A stretch of 64,000 nt of DNA from Ningiella ruwaisensis. GTDB taxonomy: Bacteria; Pseudomonadota; Gammaproteobacteria; Enterobacterales; Alteromonadaceae. The DNA lies in NCBI RefSeq assembly GCF_004798935.1, contig NZ_RAHT01000004.1:186001-250000 (forward strand), written 5' to 3'. The notes under the pieces were generated by a model, which made no database searches, was not told the origin of the DNA, and saw only the letters and a program-made list of their open reading frames with translations. Shown here in pieces: positions 1-8,300 of the stretch. The first letter of the stretch is position 1. Every line of letters starts with the position of its first letter. A program made the position numbers and the translations under genes.

Positions 1-374
1 GGCTATCGCAGATTGACGAAGAATTCACTTACAGAGACTTCAAATATGCGGGCGGCTGCCAGTCATGCAACTATACAGGTTATAAAGGCAGGCTGGGCGT
101 TTTCGAATTGCTTGAAATGAACGAAGCCATGATGACTGCATTAAAAGAGGGAGATACTGCTGAGTTTTCTCAGCAGGCTAAAGCGAATCCGACATACAAA
201 CCACTGGCTTTGGCGGCGCTGGATTATGCGCTTGCTGGTATTACATCTCTGGATGAAGTAATGAAGCTGGTGGAGCTGGTTTCGGATACTCAACAAAAGC
301 CGGCATCAGTGCATACCCACTCACACGAGCAGGCAAATACGCAGGTTAAACTTAGCCTTGAGGATGCCAGGTAG
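1..374 (+). CDS. mshE: MSHA pilus extension ATPase MshE, 3' end (partial)
   Basis: This is the C-terminal tail of a GspE/PilB-type ATPase that powers MSHA pilus polymerisation on the cytoplasmic side of the inner membrane. The reading frame is open from base 3. It shows GGCQSCNYTGYKGRLGVFELLEM, which is the second CxxC pair of the family's zinc-binding tetracysteine followed by the conserved GYxGRxGxxELL segment. The Walker motifs lie upstream of the window. The stop TAG at 372-374 shares its G with the GTG start of mshG, so the two are translationally coupled. The identity as MshE rather than PilB or GspE comes from the MSHA genes that follow. Confidence 0.9.
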   Translation, partial: LSQIDEEFTYRDFKYAGGCQSCNYTGYKGRLGVFELLEMNEAMMTALKEGDTAEFSQQAKANPTYKPLALAALDYALAGITSLDEVMKLVELVSDTQQKPASVHTHSHEQANTQVKLSLEDAR

Positions 375-1606
375 TGCAACGTTTCGTATATACCGGCAAA
401 GCTATTGGTGGTGACATAACGCAGGGTATGCTAGAGGCGCCCGATGAGCAAAGTGCTGCCAAAACGCTATTATCGCGAAGCATTACGCCAATTACGATCC
501 ATGCCTTAGACGATGCTACTCCCAAACACGAATCAAAAAAATCGGATAAAGACTCAATCCATTTTTTGACGCCAAAAGTCGCAACGGAAGACTTGATTAT
601 TTTTTGTCGGCAAATGTATTCCCTAAGTAAAGCGGGTATTCCCATTATTCGTGCGGTAACAGGACTTAGCAATACCCGTTCTTTGCGCCTTAAGTCCGCG
701 CTCACCGATATTATAGAGCAGCTTGAAAAAGGCAGAAACTTATCCTCAGCCATGAGCCGACACCCTAAGATATTTTCAGAGCTTTTTGTCAGTATTGTGC
801 ATGTGGGCGAAAACACTGGGCAATTGGATGCCTCTTTTCTTCAGCTTTCGATTTACTTAGAGCGTGAACAAGAGACGAAAAAGCAAATAAAATCTGCCAC
901 ACGCTATCCGCTATTCGTTGTTTTTGCGCTGGCTGTTGCGCTAGTCGTTATGAACATATTCGTCATTCCCGTATTCGCCGGCATGTTTGAGAAGTTTAAT
1001 ACTGAGTTGCCGCTTATGACTCGCTTTCTACTGGGTATGTCTGACTTTTTTGTCCATCAGTGGTACCTGTTGGTGGGTGGTGTTTTGTTATGTTTTTTCA
1101 TCACAAAAAAATACGTGAATACGCAAGACGGACGTTTAACGTGGGACCATTGGAAATTTAAACTACCGATAGTTGGGGACATACTCGAACGTTCTTTGCT
1201 TGGCCGGTTTTCACGCAGTTTTGCGCTAATGCTTCACGCGGGCATTCCCTTAACTAACGCCTTATCGCTGGTTGCTGATGCAGTAGGTAATGCCCATATG
1301 AAGCTGGCGATCACCAATATGCGAAAGCGCATTGAAAAAGGCGAAAGTTTAAGTCGGGTGGCAAGTGGGAGTGGGCTATTTACACCTTTAGTACTCCAGA
1401 TGATTCATGTGGGTGAAGAGACGGGACGAGTGGACGACTTATTAGCAGAAGTGGCAGATTTTTACGAACGAGAAACAGAGTACGACATCAAAAGCCTGAC
1501 CTCGAAGATAGAGCCAATTTTAATCGCGATTGTTGCAGTGATGGTTTTGATACTGGCGCTGGGTATTTTTACACCCATGTGGGACATGATGGGAGCGATA
1601 AACTAA
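374..1606 (+). CDS. mshG: MSHA biogenesis inner-membrane platform protein MshG
   Basis: A 410-residue GspF/PilC-family polytopic membrane protein, the platform on which the MshE ATPase acts. Two repeated T2SSF domains are visible. Each has the family pattern, with FCRQMYSLSKAGIPI and IVHVGENTGQLD in the first and FSRSFALMLHAGIPL and MIHVGEETGRVDDLL in the second. Hydrophobic segments lie near residues 175-200, 230-250 and 380-402. The start is GTG at 374, sharing a base with the mshE stop; this fits tight coupling and leaves a full-length family member. The stop TAA overlaps the mshF ATG. Confidence 0.93.
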   Translation: MQRFVYTGKAIGGDITQGMLEAPDEQSAAKTLLSRSITPITIHALDDATPKHESKKSDKDSIHFLTPKVATEDLIIFCRQMYSLSKAGIPIIRAVTGLSNTRSLRLKSALTDIIEQLEKGRNLSSAMSRHPKIFSELFVSIVHVGENTGQLDASFLQLSIYLEREQETKKQIKSATRYPLFVVFALAVALVVMNIFVIPVFAGMFEKFNTELPLMTRFLLGMSDFFVHQWYLLVGGVLLCFFITKKYVNTQDGRLTWDHWKFKLPIVGDILERSLLGRFSRSFALMLHAGIPLTNALSLVADAVGNAHMKLAITNMRKRIEKGESLSRVASGSGLFTPLVLQMIHVGEETGRVDDLLAEVADFYERETEYDIKSLTSKIEPILIAIVAVMVLILALGIFTPMWDMMGAIN

Positions 1607-2070
1607 TGTATTCGCTTAAAATGTGGCATGTGCTTGTCACCGTGCTCGTTGTTGTAGCGATTATTGGGCTCACCGTTAAACATATCTTCGTCAGTGAACC
1701 ACAATGGCAACAAGTTAGCGCGAAAGGATTGAAGCATAAAGTCAGTATTGGTCTTGAGCAAATCTATTGGCAGTGGCAAAACGAAGGGCGTCCAGAAGCG
1801 ATTCTTTATAAACCTGGCCATGCGAGCAAATCCGTCAAAATTCCTGTCAATGCAGACGGTCGCCCTGTTTTCAGCGTCAGTCAGGAAAACTGCCTTGAAT
1901 TTTTAAACTGGTTTATTCAAGACGATTCTTTGACTGGATTGGTCTCGCTTGGCAAAACAGACAAACAGAGCCGCGATGCGCTCGGACAGCAGTCTGCTGT
2001 TTGCCGATTTATTATTGCCAATCAAGGATTCGCCTACAACATACAAACTGCCCAGGTTGAAAACGATTGA
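1606..2070 (+). CDS. mshF: MSHA biogenesis protein MshF
   Basis: A 154-residue protein with one N-terminal membrane segment (about residues 6-25, WHVLVTVLVVVAIIGLTV) and a predicted periplasmic remainder. It is assigned as MshF by position between mshG and the pilin gene and by its size and topology; no catalytic motif is present. An in-frame TTG start 27 bp upstream would lie inside mshG. The ATG at 1606 overlaps the mshG stop codon by one base (TAATG) and is preferred. The exact role of MshF in pilus assembly is poorly defined. Confidence 0.8.
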   Translation: MYSLKMWHVLVTVLVVVAIIGLTVKHIFVSEPQWQQVSAKGLKHKVSIGLEQIYWQWQNEGRPEAILYKPGHASKSVKIPVNADGRPVFSVSQENCLEFLNWFIQDDSLTGLVSLGKTDKQSRDALGQQSAVCRFIIANQGFAYNIQTAQVEND

Positions 2071-2278
2071 AGGACCTTGACAGAGAAAGGCAACGCGTGA
2101 CAAGCGTTTTCGAGAGGAAATTGATGTTTGTCATCATTAAATGACGCAAACAGTAAAGATTCGACAGCAACAGCCGTTAACAAACGATATAGGCAACGGT
2201 TTTGAGCACGTCGCTTATGTTGAGCTACTACAGGTTTTCGTAACAACTAATGCAACAGAGTGCACAGAGGAAAATACC

Positions 2279-2806
2279 ATGAACAAACAACGCGGTTTTA
2301 CATTGATTGAGCTTGTCATTGTAATCGTTATTTTAGGCATACTTGCCGTAACGGCGGCACCACGCTTTATTGATATCCAATCGGATGCACGTGCAGGTGC
2401 TTTGCAAGGCGTTAAAGGCGCACTGCAAGGATCTTCGCAGTTGGTATTTGCCAAAGCTGCAATTAAGGGCGTGCAAAAAGTAGATAATTCAGACACCGCC
2501 AACTCTTTTGTCAGTGTTGCTGGTGTTGAGGTGCAAACCCACTTTGGCTATCCGGATGCAGCAGCCTATTCTGGTATTTCAAGCAGCACCTCAGGCAGCA
2601 CTACCGTTCCCGGTATAGATAGTTTTGTAGACATTAACGACGATGAATTTACCCTCGAAGCAATCGCCGCATCGGGAACAAATCCTGCGGCGTTTAGACT
2701 ACGATTTGAAAGGGACGCAGCCACTGTTGCCTGCTATGCCGAATATATAAATGCAGCGGGTGTTGGTCAAGTGCCAACTGTGAATGTTGTCACTACCGGT
2801 TGTTAA
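2279..2806 (+). CDS. mshA: MSHA-type type IV pilin (MshA/MshB-like)
   Basis: A 175-residue type IVa pilin. It has a short basic leader MNKQRG, the prepilin peptidase site G-FTLIE, and the hydrophobic N-terminal helix [19 protein letters not shown] typical of MshA. Two C-terminal cysteines (CYAEY and the terminal Cys) can form the pilin disulfide loop. The frame is open further upstream, but ATG 2279 follows a GAGG ribosome site and gives the standard leader length. Only one MshA/MshB-type gene lies between mshF and mshC, where Vibrio cholerae has mshB and mshA. I cannot say from the sequence alone which of the two this is; it resembles the major subunit MshA more. A 208-base gap upstream leaves room for its own promoter. 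Confidence 0.85.
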   Translation: MNKQRGFTLIELVIVIVILGILAVTAAPRFIDIQSDARAGALQGVKGALQGSSQLVFAKAAIKGVQKVDNSDTANSFVSVAGVEVQTHFGYPDAAAYSGISSSTSGSTTVPGIDSFVDINDDEFTLEAIAASGTNPAAFRLRFERDAATVACYAEYINAAGVGQVPTVNVVTTGC

Positions 2807-2842
2807 GTTAGTACCACAACAACCTTCGGTAATAAATGAAAG

Positions 2843-3400
2843 ATGCATCCCACAGTAAGCCATGTAAAGCTTATCTATAAGGCTCAACGAGGATTTACCC
2901 TTGTTGAGCTTATTACTGTGGTTATCATTTTGGGTATTCTCGCGGTAACTGCTGCTCCACGCGTTTTTTCATCCGATGAATACGCAGAATATGCCTTTCA
3001 GCAGCGCTTGCAAACCGCACTTCGTACTATGCAAATTCAGGCGATGCATGATACTCGCCCCGGGTTTTGTTACCAAATCCTGTTTAATACAGGAAGCAAT
3101 TCTGCATTTGGTCCTGCCAGTAATAATTATCAGCCTGGAAATCAAAGCGCGACTTGCGCAGCAAGCATTGATTTTTTAAGTCCAAAATATTTACGAAGTG
3201 ACGCAGGTGAACTTGCCGATAAGGGCGTAGAGTTAATTGCTACCGATTCTGGTCTTGCGATCACTTATTTGCGCTTTAATGCATTAGGACAGCCGCGAAC
3301 AAATCTTGGTAGCTGTGCCAGCTCCTGCCGAATCTCTTTTGTGGGCGATGAAAGCGCTTCCATTTGTGTGCTCAGCGAGGGATACGTGCATGAATGTTAA
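2843..3400 (+). CDS. mshC: MSHA minor pilin MshC
   Basis: A 185-residue pseudopilin-like protein with a prepilin peptidase site (QRG-FTLVEL at residues 16-22) and the helix [19 protein letters not shown]. It is named MshC by position directly after the major pilin and before mshD. Six cysteines follow in the globular part, including paired CASSC. The leader from ATG 2843 is longer than usual (17 residues) but no in-frame start lies closer to the cleavage site. It ends 11 bases inside mshD. Minor pilins of this class are thought to prime or cap the pilus. Confidence 0.82.
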   Translation: MHPTVSHVKLIYKAQRGFTLVELITVVIILGILAVTAAPRVFSSDEYAEYAFQQRLQTALRTMQIQAMHDTRPGFCYQILFNTGSNSAFGPASNNYQPGNQSATCAASIDFLSPKYLRSDAGELADKGVELIATDSGLAITYLRFNALGQPRTNLGSCASSCRISFVGDESASICVLSEGYVHEC

Positions 3401-4010
3401 GTCTTCGCTTTGGGCTAGATTGACGCTAACAAAGCGTCACCAGTGCGGTTTTACATTAATCGAACTGATTATCGGTATTTTACTGTTTGCCATTGCCATG
3501 GTAGCGCTTGCCAATGTTTTTATTCCGCAATTAAAGCGAGGGATTGATCCAATTTGGCAAACACGCGCAGTCACGCTCGCTCAGTCTTTAAGCAATGAAA
3601 TTCATGCAAAAGCGTTTGATGAAAATGCCTATTCACTGGCAGAATCGCAAGCGTGTGGACTGAGTGTTGCCTGCACAACAAGCGGAGCCTTAGGGCCTGA
3701 TATTGGAGAGAACCGAAGCAGTTTTGATGATGTTGATGATTTTCATGGCTTTAGCACAAGTGGCTCTGATATTGCCAGTTCATTAGGTACTAGCGCCAGT
3801 TTTGCGGGTGTGGATGTATACGAGGGTTTTTCTGCGCATGTCAGCGTGTTTTACGACGATAATGCAGATGGCGTTAATGATGATGATGCAGACCAAGACG
3901 GCAACCTTGATTCAGCAACACTTATTGGTACGAAAAAACTGATTCAAATTCGCATTGATACACCTGCCGGGGAATCACTCTGGTTTTCTATGTTCAGGGA
4001 GAATTATTGA
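3390..4010 (+). CDS. mshD: MSHA minor pilin MshD
   Basis: A 206-residue minor pilin. The basic leader MNVKSSLWARLTLTKRHQCG precedes the prepilin peptidase site G-FTLIEL and a hydrophobic helix (IIGILLFAIAMVALANVFIP). An Asp-rich stretch (YDDNADGVNDDDADQDGN, about residues 155-172) resembles a calcium-binding loop. The frame is open from 3306, but ATG 3390 is the first start that leaves mshC largely free and sits after a GAGG-like site at 3377-3381. The stop TGA shares its A with the mshO ATG. Confidence 0.82.
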   Translation: MNVKSSLWARLTLTKRHQCGFTLIELIIGILLFAIAMVALANVFIPQLKRGIDPIWQTRAVTLAQSLSNEIHAKAFDENAYSLAESQACGLSVACTTSGALGPDIGENRSSFDDVDDFHGFSTSGSDIASSLGTSASFAGVDVYEGFSAHVSVFYDDNADGVNDDDADQDGNLDSATLIGTKKLIQIRIDTPAGESLWFSMFRENY

Positions 4011-4891
4011 TGCGCCAGGGCAATCAAATGAAATCAACTAAAGGTTTTACATTGGTTGAGCTGGTGCTGGTTATCATGATACTCGCCGTTGTCGGCATAG
4101 GTATTTCAGGTTTTGTCAGAAGCGCAATGTCGGCTTATCTTGATATGACCGAAAGAGAATCTTTGCTCAGAGACGGCAGCTTTTTTATTGAGCGCTTTAG
4201 CCGGGAGTTGGCAGATGCTGTTCCAAATTCTGTGCGAATAAAAGGCAATGCCAGTGTGCATTGCCTGGAATTTGTGCCCATCAATTGGAATACCTACTAC
4301 CTGAATATTCCACTTGTTAATGAAAGTGCGACCACAGTTGATTTAATTGAGATGCATAATGATTTGCAAGGGGTGTCGTATACCCCCGACGCGAACGACG
4401 TGGCCATTGTATTTCCGCTTACCGCCGATCACGTATACGGGCATGTTCTACCAGCGAACCCTGATGATATAAGGCAGCGCGCGATTTTAAACTGTACCGA
4501 CGATGATAATAATTGCGCTACAGGTGGCGACAGCGATGGTGTTGTGCAACTCAGTGTGAGCGATGGCTTTTATACCGATTCACCTTCAAGGCGATTGTAT
4601 ATTGCCGATTCTGCTATTAGTTACTGCGTAAGAGATAATGGGGTTTATCGACATACTTCGCCCATTAATCCTATTCAAACCTTATTTGAGAGCGGTGGAG
4701 TGTTGATGGCAGAGGGGGTTGCCAACCTTCTTTCAAGCAATCCATCGTTGACGCCTGGCGTTCAAGATCCTTTTCGACTGTTTGACAATAGCTTGCGTCG
4801 CAATGCCTACACTCAGGCTCGTTTTATTTTTTCACGCGGCGATGAACAAATCAGTTTTTTAAAAGAGGTGCATGCGCCAAATGTCCCATAA
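4010..4891 (+). CDS. mshO: MSHA minor pilin MshO
   Basis: A 293-residue minor pilin with prepilin site KG-FTLVEL and helix VLVIMILAVVGIGISGFV, followed by a large globular domain. ATG 4010 overlaps the mshD stop (TGATG) and is preceded by AGGGAG eight to nine bases upstream; ATG 4028 (MKSTKG) is a possible alternative giving a shorter leader. Its length and its place between mshD and mshP fit MshO. The 3' end overlaps mshP by 20 bases. Confidence 0.82.
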   Translation: MRQGNQMKSTKGFTLVELVLVIMILAVVGIGISGFVRSAMSAYLDMTERESLLRDGSFFIERFSRELADAVPNSVRIKGNASVHCLEFVPINWNTYYLNIPLVNESATTVDLIEMHNDLQGVSYTPDANDVAIVFPLTADHVYGHVLPANPDDIRQRAILNCTDDDNNCATGGDSDGVVQLSVSDGFYTDSPSRRLYIADSAISYCVRDNGVYRHTSPINPIQTLFESGGVLMAEGVANLLSSNPSLTPGVQDPFRLFDNSLRRNAYTQARFIFSRGDEQISFLKEVHAPNVP

Positions 4892-5363
4892 ACCTCAGAT
4901 ACAAAAATCATGCGCTATGGTGCAAAAAAGTGCTGTAGCAAGAAATAAAAATCAGTCAGGCAGTATGATCGTGATGGCCTTATTTGTGTTAGTTGTTTTG
5001 ACTTTGCTCGCCGGGACGATGATTACGCTTATTTCAGGATCTAATCGTGCAGTCATTTCTGAGGTGTACGGCCTTAGGGCGCAACAAGCAGCTCATGCAG
5101 GTATCGAATCACTTATTGCAAACAGCTTTCCAGCGGGCGCGAGTAGCCAGTCATGCAATACCAATATCACAATTACTGCTTCATTCTCGAATATAAATGG
5201 ATTCAAGAACTGTAGCTTTAGCGCCAGCTGTCGTTCACAGGAAATCTCCTTTAATAGTGAAACTCATCGTTACTATCGCTATTCAAGCACCGGCTTGTGC
5301 GATACAGGTGCAGGCATAGTCAGTCGCACACTTTACGTTGATGCAATGCAAGAGGAGCTGTAA
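4872..5363 (+). CDS. mshP: MSHA biogenesis protein MshP
   Basis: A 163-residue protein with one hydrophobic segment (about residues 35-56, SMIVMALFVLVVLTLLAGTMITL) in a PilX-like pattern (QSGSMIVMALFVLVVLTLLAG, then RAQQAAHAGIESL). It lacks the canonical GFTLxE site and has paired cysteines in the globular part. It starts within mshO; the ribosome site AAGAGG is at 4862-4867. It belongs to the minor pilin-like set that assembles at the pilus base or tip with MshO and MshQ. Confidence 0.78.
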   Translation: MRQMSHKPQIQKSCAMVQKSAVARNKNQSGSMIVMALFVLVVLTLLAGTMITLISGSNRAVISEVYGLRAQQAAHAGIESLIANSFPAGASSQSCNTNITITASFSNINGFKNCSFSASCRSQEISFNSETHRYYRYSSTGLCDTGAGIVSRTLYVDAMQEEL

Positions 5364-5366
5364 GCA

Positions 5367-8300
5367 ATGCTGAGATCACTTCTCTGTAGACGCACTATAG
5401 CAAGCGCTTTGTTAACGGCCTTGCTTTTGTTTAATGTCAGCGCTTGGGCGACACAATGCCTTGACTTTTTTCCGGACCCAATCGCCAGTTTTTCGGCATC
5501 AGGTACCGTAAATTTTGGTACAAACGGTCAGGTCCTCGGCAGTGACGGTGTGCTTGATATCGGCATTTTAGGAGGCAATCACGCGGATAGTTGTGACACC
5601 GAAGGTGCATGCATATCCAGTGGTACCAATACTGATTCGTTAAACCTGCCCAGTTTTCAACGCTCTATGCAAAGCACGGATGAGACGGTTGCCATCAATC
5701 AAAGCGCTACCATGAATCAGGTTGATCTCGACAATTTGACCCTGCAATCTAACGCAATGCTTAGCGTACAGGGCAGAGATGGCATAGTTAGGGTCAACCA
5801 ATTAAATATGGCTGCAAACGCCAAAATAATACTTTCATCCGGCACATACTTTTTTAATACACTAAGCATGGCTGATGGTGCTTCTTTTGATGTGAGCGGC
5901 ACCGACAAAGTCATTGTGTATGTAAATGATTTTACCGCGAGTGGGGCGATATCAATGAATGCCGGGGGCGATTCCGTGCAGTTTGTTTTTATTAGCTCAC
6001 AGCGCTTTGATGTGCAGGCGGCTTCGACTTTACGCGGATTTTTTTATATACTTGACACATTCACGCTTGGAAAGAATTCTCGCGTATTTGGCGCTGTAAA
6101 TGCTAAAACCATCGTCTTTGATTCAGGTGCGAAGGTTGTTTATCGAGCGGCTGATATCGAACAGGCAAATTTTAGCGGGGCCTGCGGGCAAAATGCACTT
6201 TTACCCTCACCTATTCTCCACTATACGATGGATATGTGCCTTAAGCCTCAACGTAACAAGGGAATTCTGGATTCAATACGCAGCAATCATGCAGACGCCT
6301 GGAATGGAATAGAAATAGACTACGCTGCGCAATACTGCCAGGGCGCGAAATTCGATGGGAGTCACACTTTTATTGATATTCAGGACAGTGGTCTATTCGA
6401 TTTGCAGCAAGGCGCAATTTCCTTTTGGATGAAGTCAGAGGATTTGGATTATTCGAGCCGCTCGCATGAAGGCAAGCAGGGTATTTTGTCAAAAGACACA
6501 AATGAGTCCATATTAGACCGATTGAGCCTTTTAATGACAGATGCTGGCGCTTTACAGCTTATTTATCGCAGTCAGACAAACTCGGATTTTACCAGCCGTG
6601 CGCTTATCCAGGAGAACCAATGGCATCATGTTGTGGTGACTTGGGGGCCTGACGGAATTTTTCTATTTGTCGACGCTCAACTAGAGGGTTCGGATGCTTC
6701 CAATACCGCTTCGCGTTTACAGCCCAATGGACTGGATATGGCGCTAGGGGCAAGCGCCAGAAATTTTCGCTTATCTTCAAATGGCGATAGAGGCTCACAA
6801 TTGCGCGATTTTTTTAAAGGCAGCATCGATGAATTCAAACTATTCAACGTTCAATTAAATGCAGCTCAAATAGACAGGCTTAATAGCTTATCCTCGCAAA
6901 GCTGTTTTAATTGCTCCAATGAACCCGTTTTGCTGTCACATTATTCATCTGACGTTTGCAGTGTAGAGGCAAACAAAGTTGTAGATGTGGTTAGTGGCTA
7001 CGACGCTTCGGTTATCAATAATGTCAGCGTGAACGTTGCAAGCCGATTTTGTCAGGGCTTGGCATTTGACGGCGCGCAGGCGGCGGTAAGAGTTGTGCAC
7101 AAAAACGCTTTTGAGATGGATGCCGGCGCAGTGTCATTTTGGTTTAAAGTACCTGATCTTAATTTTGAAAGCACGCCCTATGATGGCGGAACCTGGCAGC
7201 TTAGCGGCATGGCATTAATGTCAAAAGATTACAACGGTAATGAGGGTGGCGCAGATGTTGAAATACGCCTAGATAGCGAAGGCAGAATCAGAGGTAGGCA
7301 ACAGGGTGCAAGCGAAAGCGCGTTTAATTCTGGCACGGTAAGAGTCTCAGAAAACACTTGGAATCATTTGGTTTACAGCTTTGGTAACGAGGGCTTAAAG
7401 CTTTATTTAAACGGCTCTGAAATCCAACACATACCTGACTATACCATTGGTTGGACAAACAATTTGCGTGATCTGATATTTGGCGCAAGCTCTCGCGGTT
7501 ACAATGGCAATGGTGATATATCCAGCCAACTGAATAACTTTTTAAAGGGCGAAATCGACGACATTAAAATTTATCAGAATCAGCCCTCTGATGCTGATGT
7601 CGTGAACTGGTTTAATGATAGTGACTACGCTTGCGCATCCTGTTCTTCTCTGGTGGCTCACTATAGCTTTGACTCAGAGGGAATTACGGGCGATTTTATC
7701 GAAGATTTGACCGGGAATGGATTTACCGGCGAACTGCATCCGGATTTACGCATACAAATTCCCAATAACAACAAACAGTGCAATGCGCTACTTGTTCCAA
7801 GCGACCGCTCTAACGATCAATTCAAAAATTTTGACACAAAAATCGACATAGATGAATTAGGCAATCAGGGTGGAGTGTCTTTCTGGTATCGCTCAACCGT
7901 AGATTGGGGAAGCGTAGGGCGACAACAAATTTTTGATGCAACTCGCGGCAATAAATATTTTTATTTAGCCATTCGGACAGATGGCAAGTTAGCTTTTGGT
8001 GCAGAAGATGTGAACGACAGAGACGTGCAGTTGACTTTTAATTCTCCTCGTTTTGCGGCGGATGAATGGGTGCATATTGCCTTAAGCTGGAACTACGATA
8101 CGCATCGAATGACGCTAATACTTAACGGTACGACGGAGTTTACCCGGGGTTGGAATAACGATTACGGAAATATTGCCCCTTACGGCACTTTGACCTTTGG
8201 TGATAACAAAAGCACCTATCTTGTGGTAGATATGACAGGAAACAGTGCAAACGGCTATTTTGATGAGATTCGCGTTTATCGGGAAATGGTCACTAAAGCA

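Noticed and set aside
2141-2278. Extension of the pilin frame upstream of ATG 2279
   Set aside because: It would put 46 residues before the prepilin leader, far longer than any MSHA pilin leader, and ATG 2279 has its own ribosome site.
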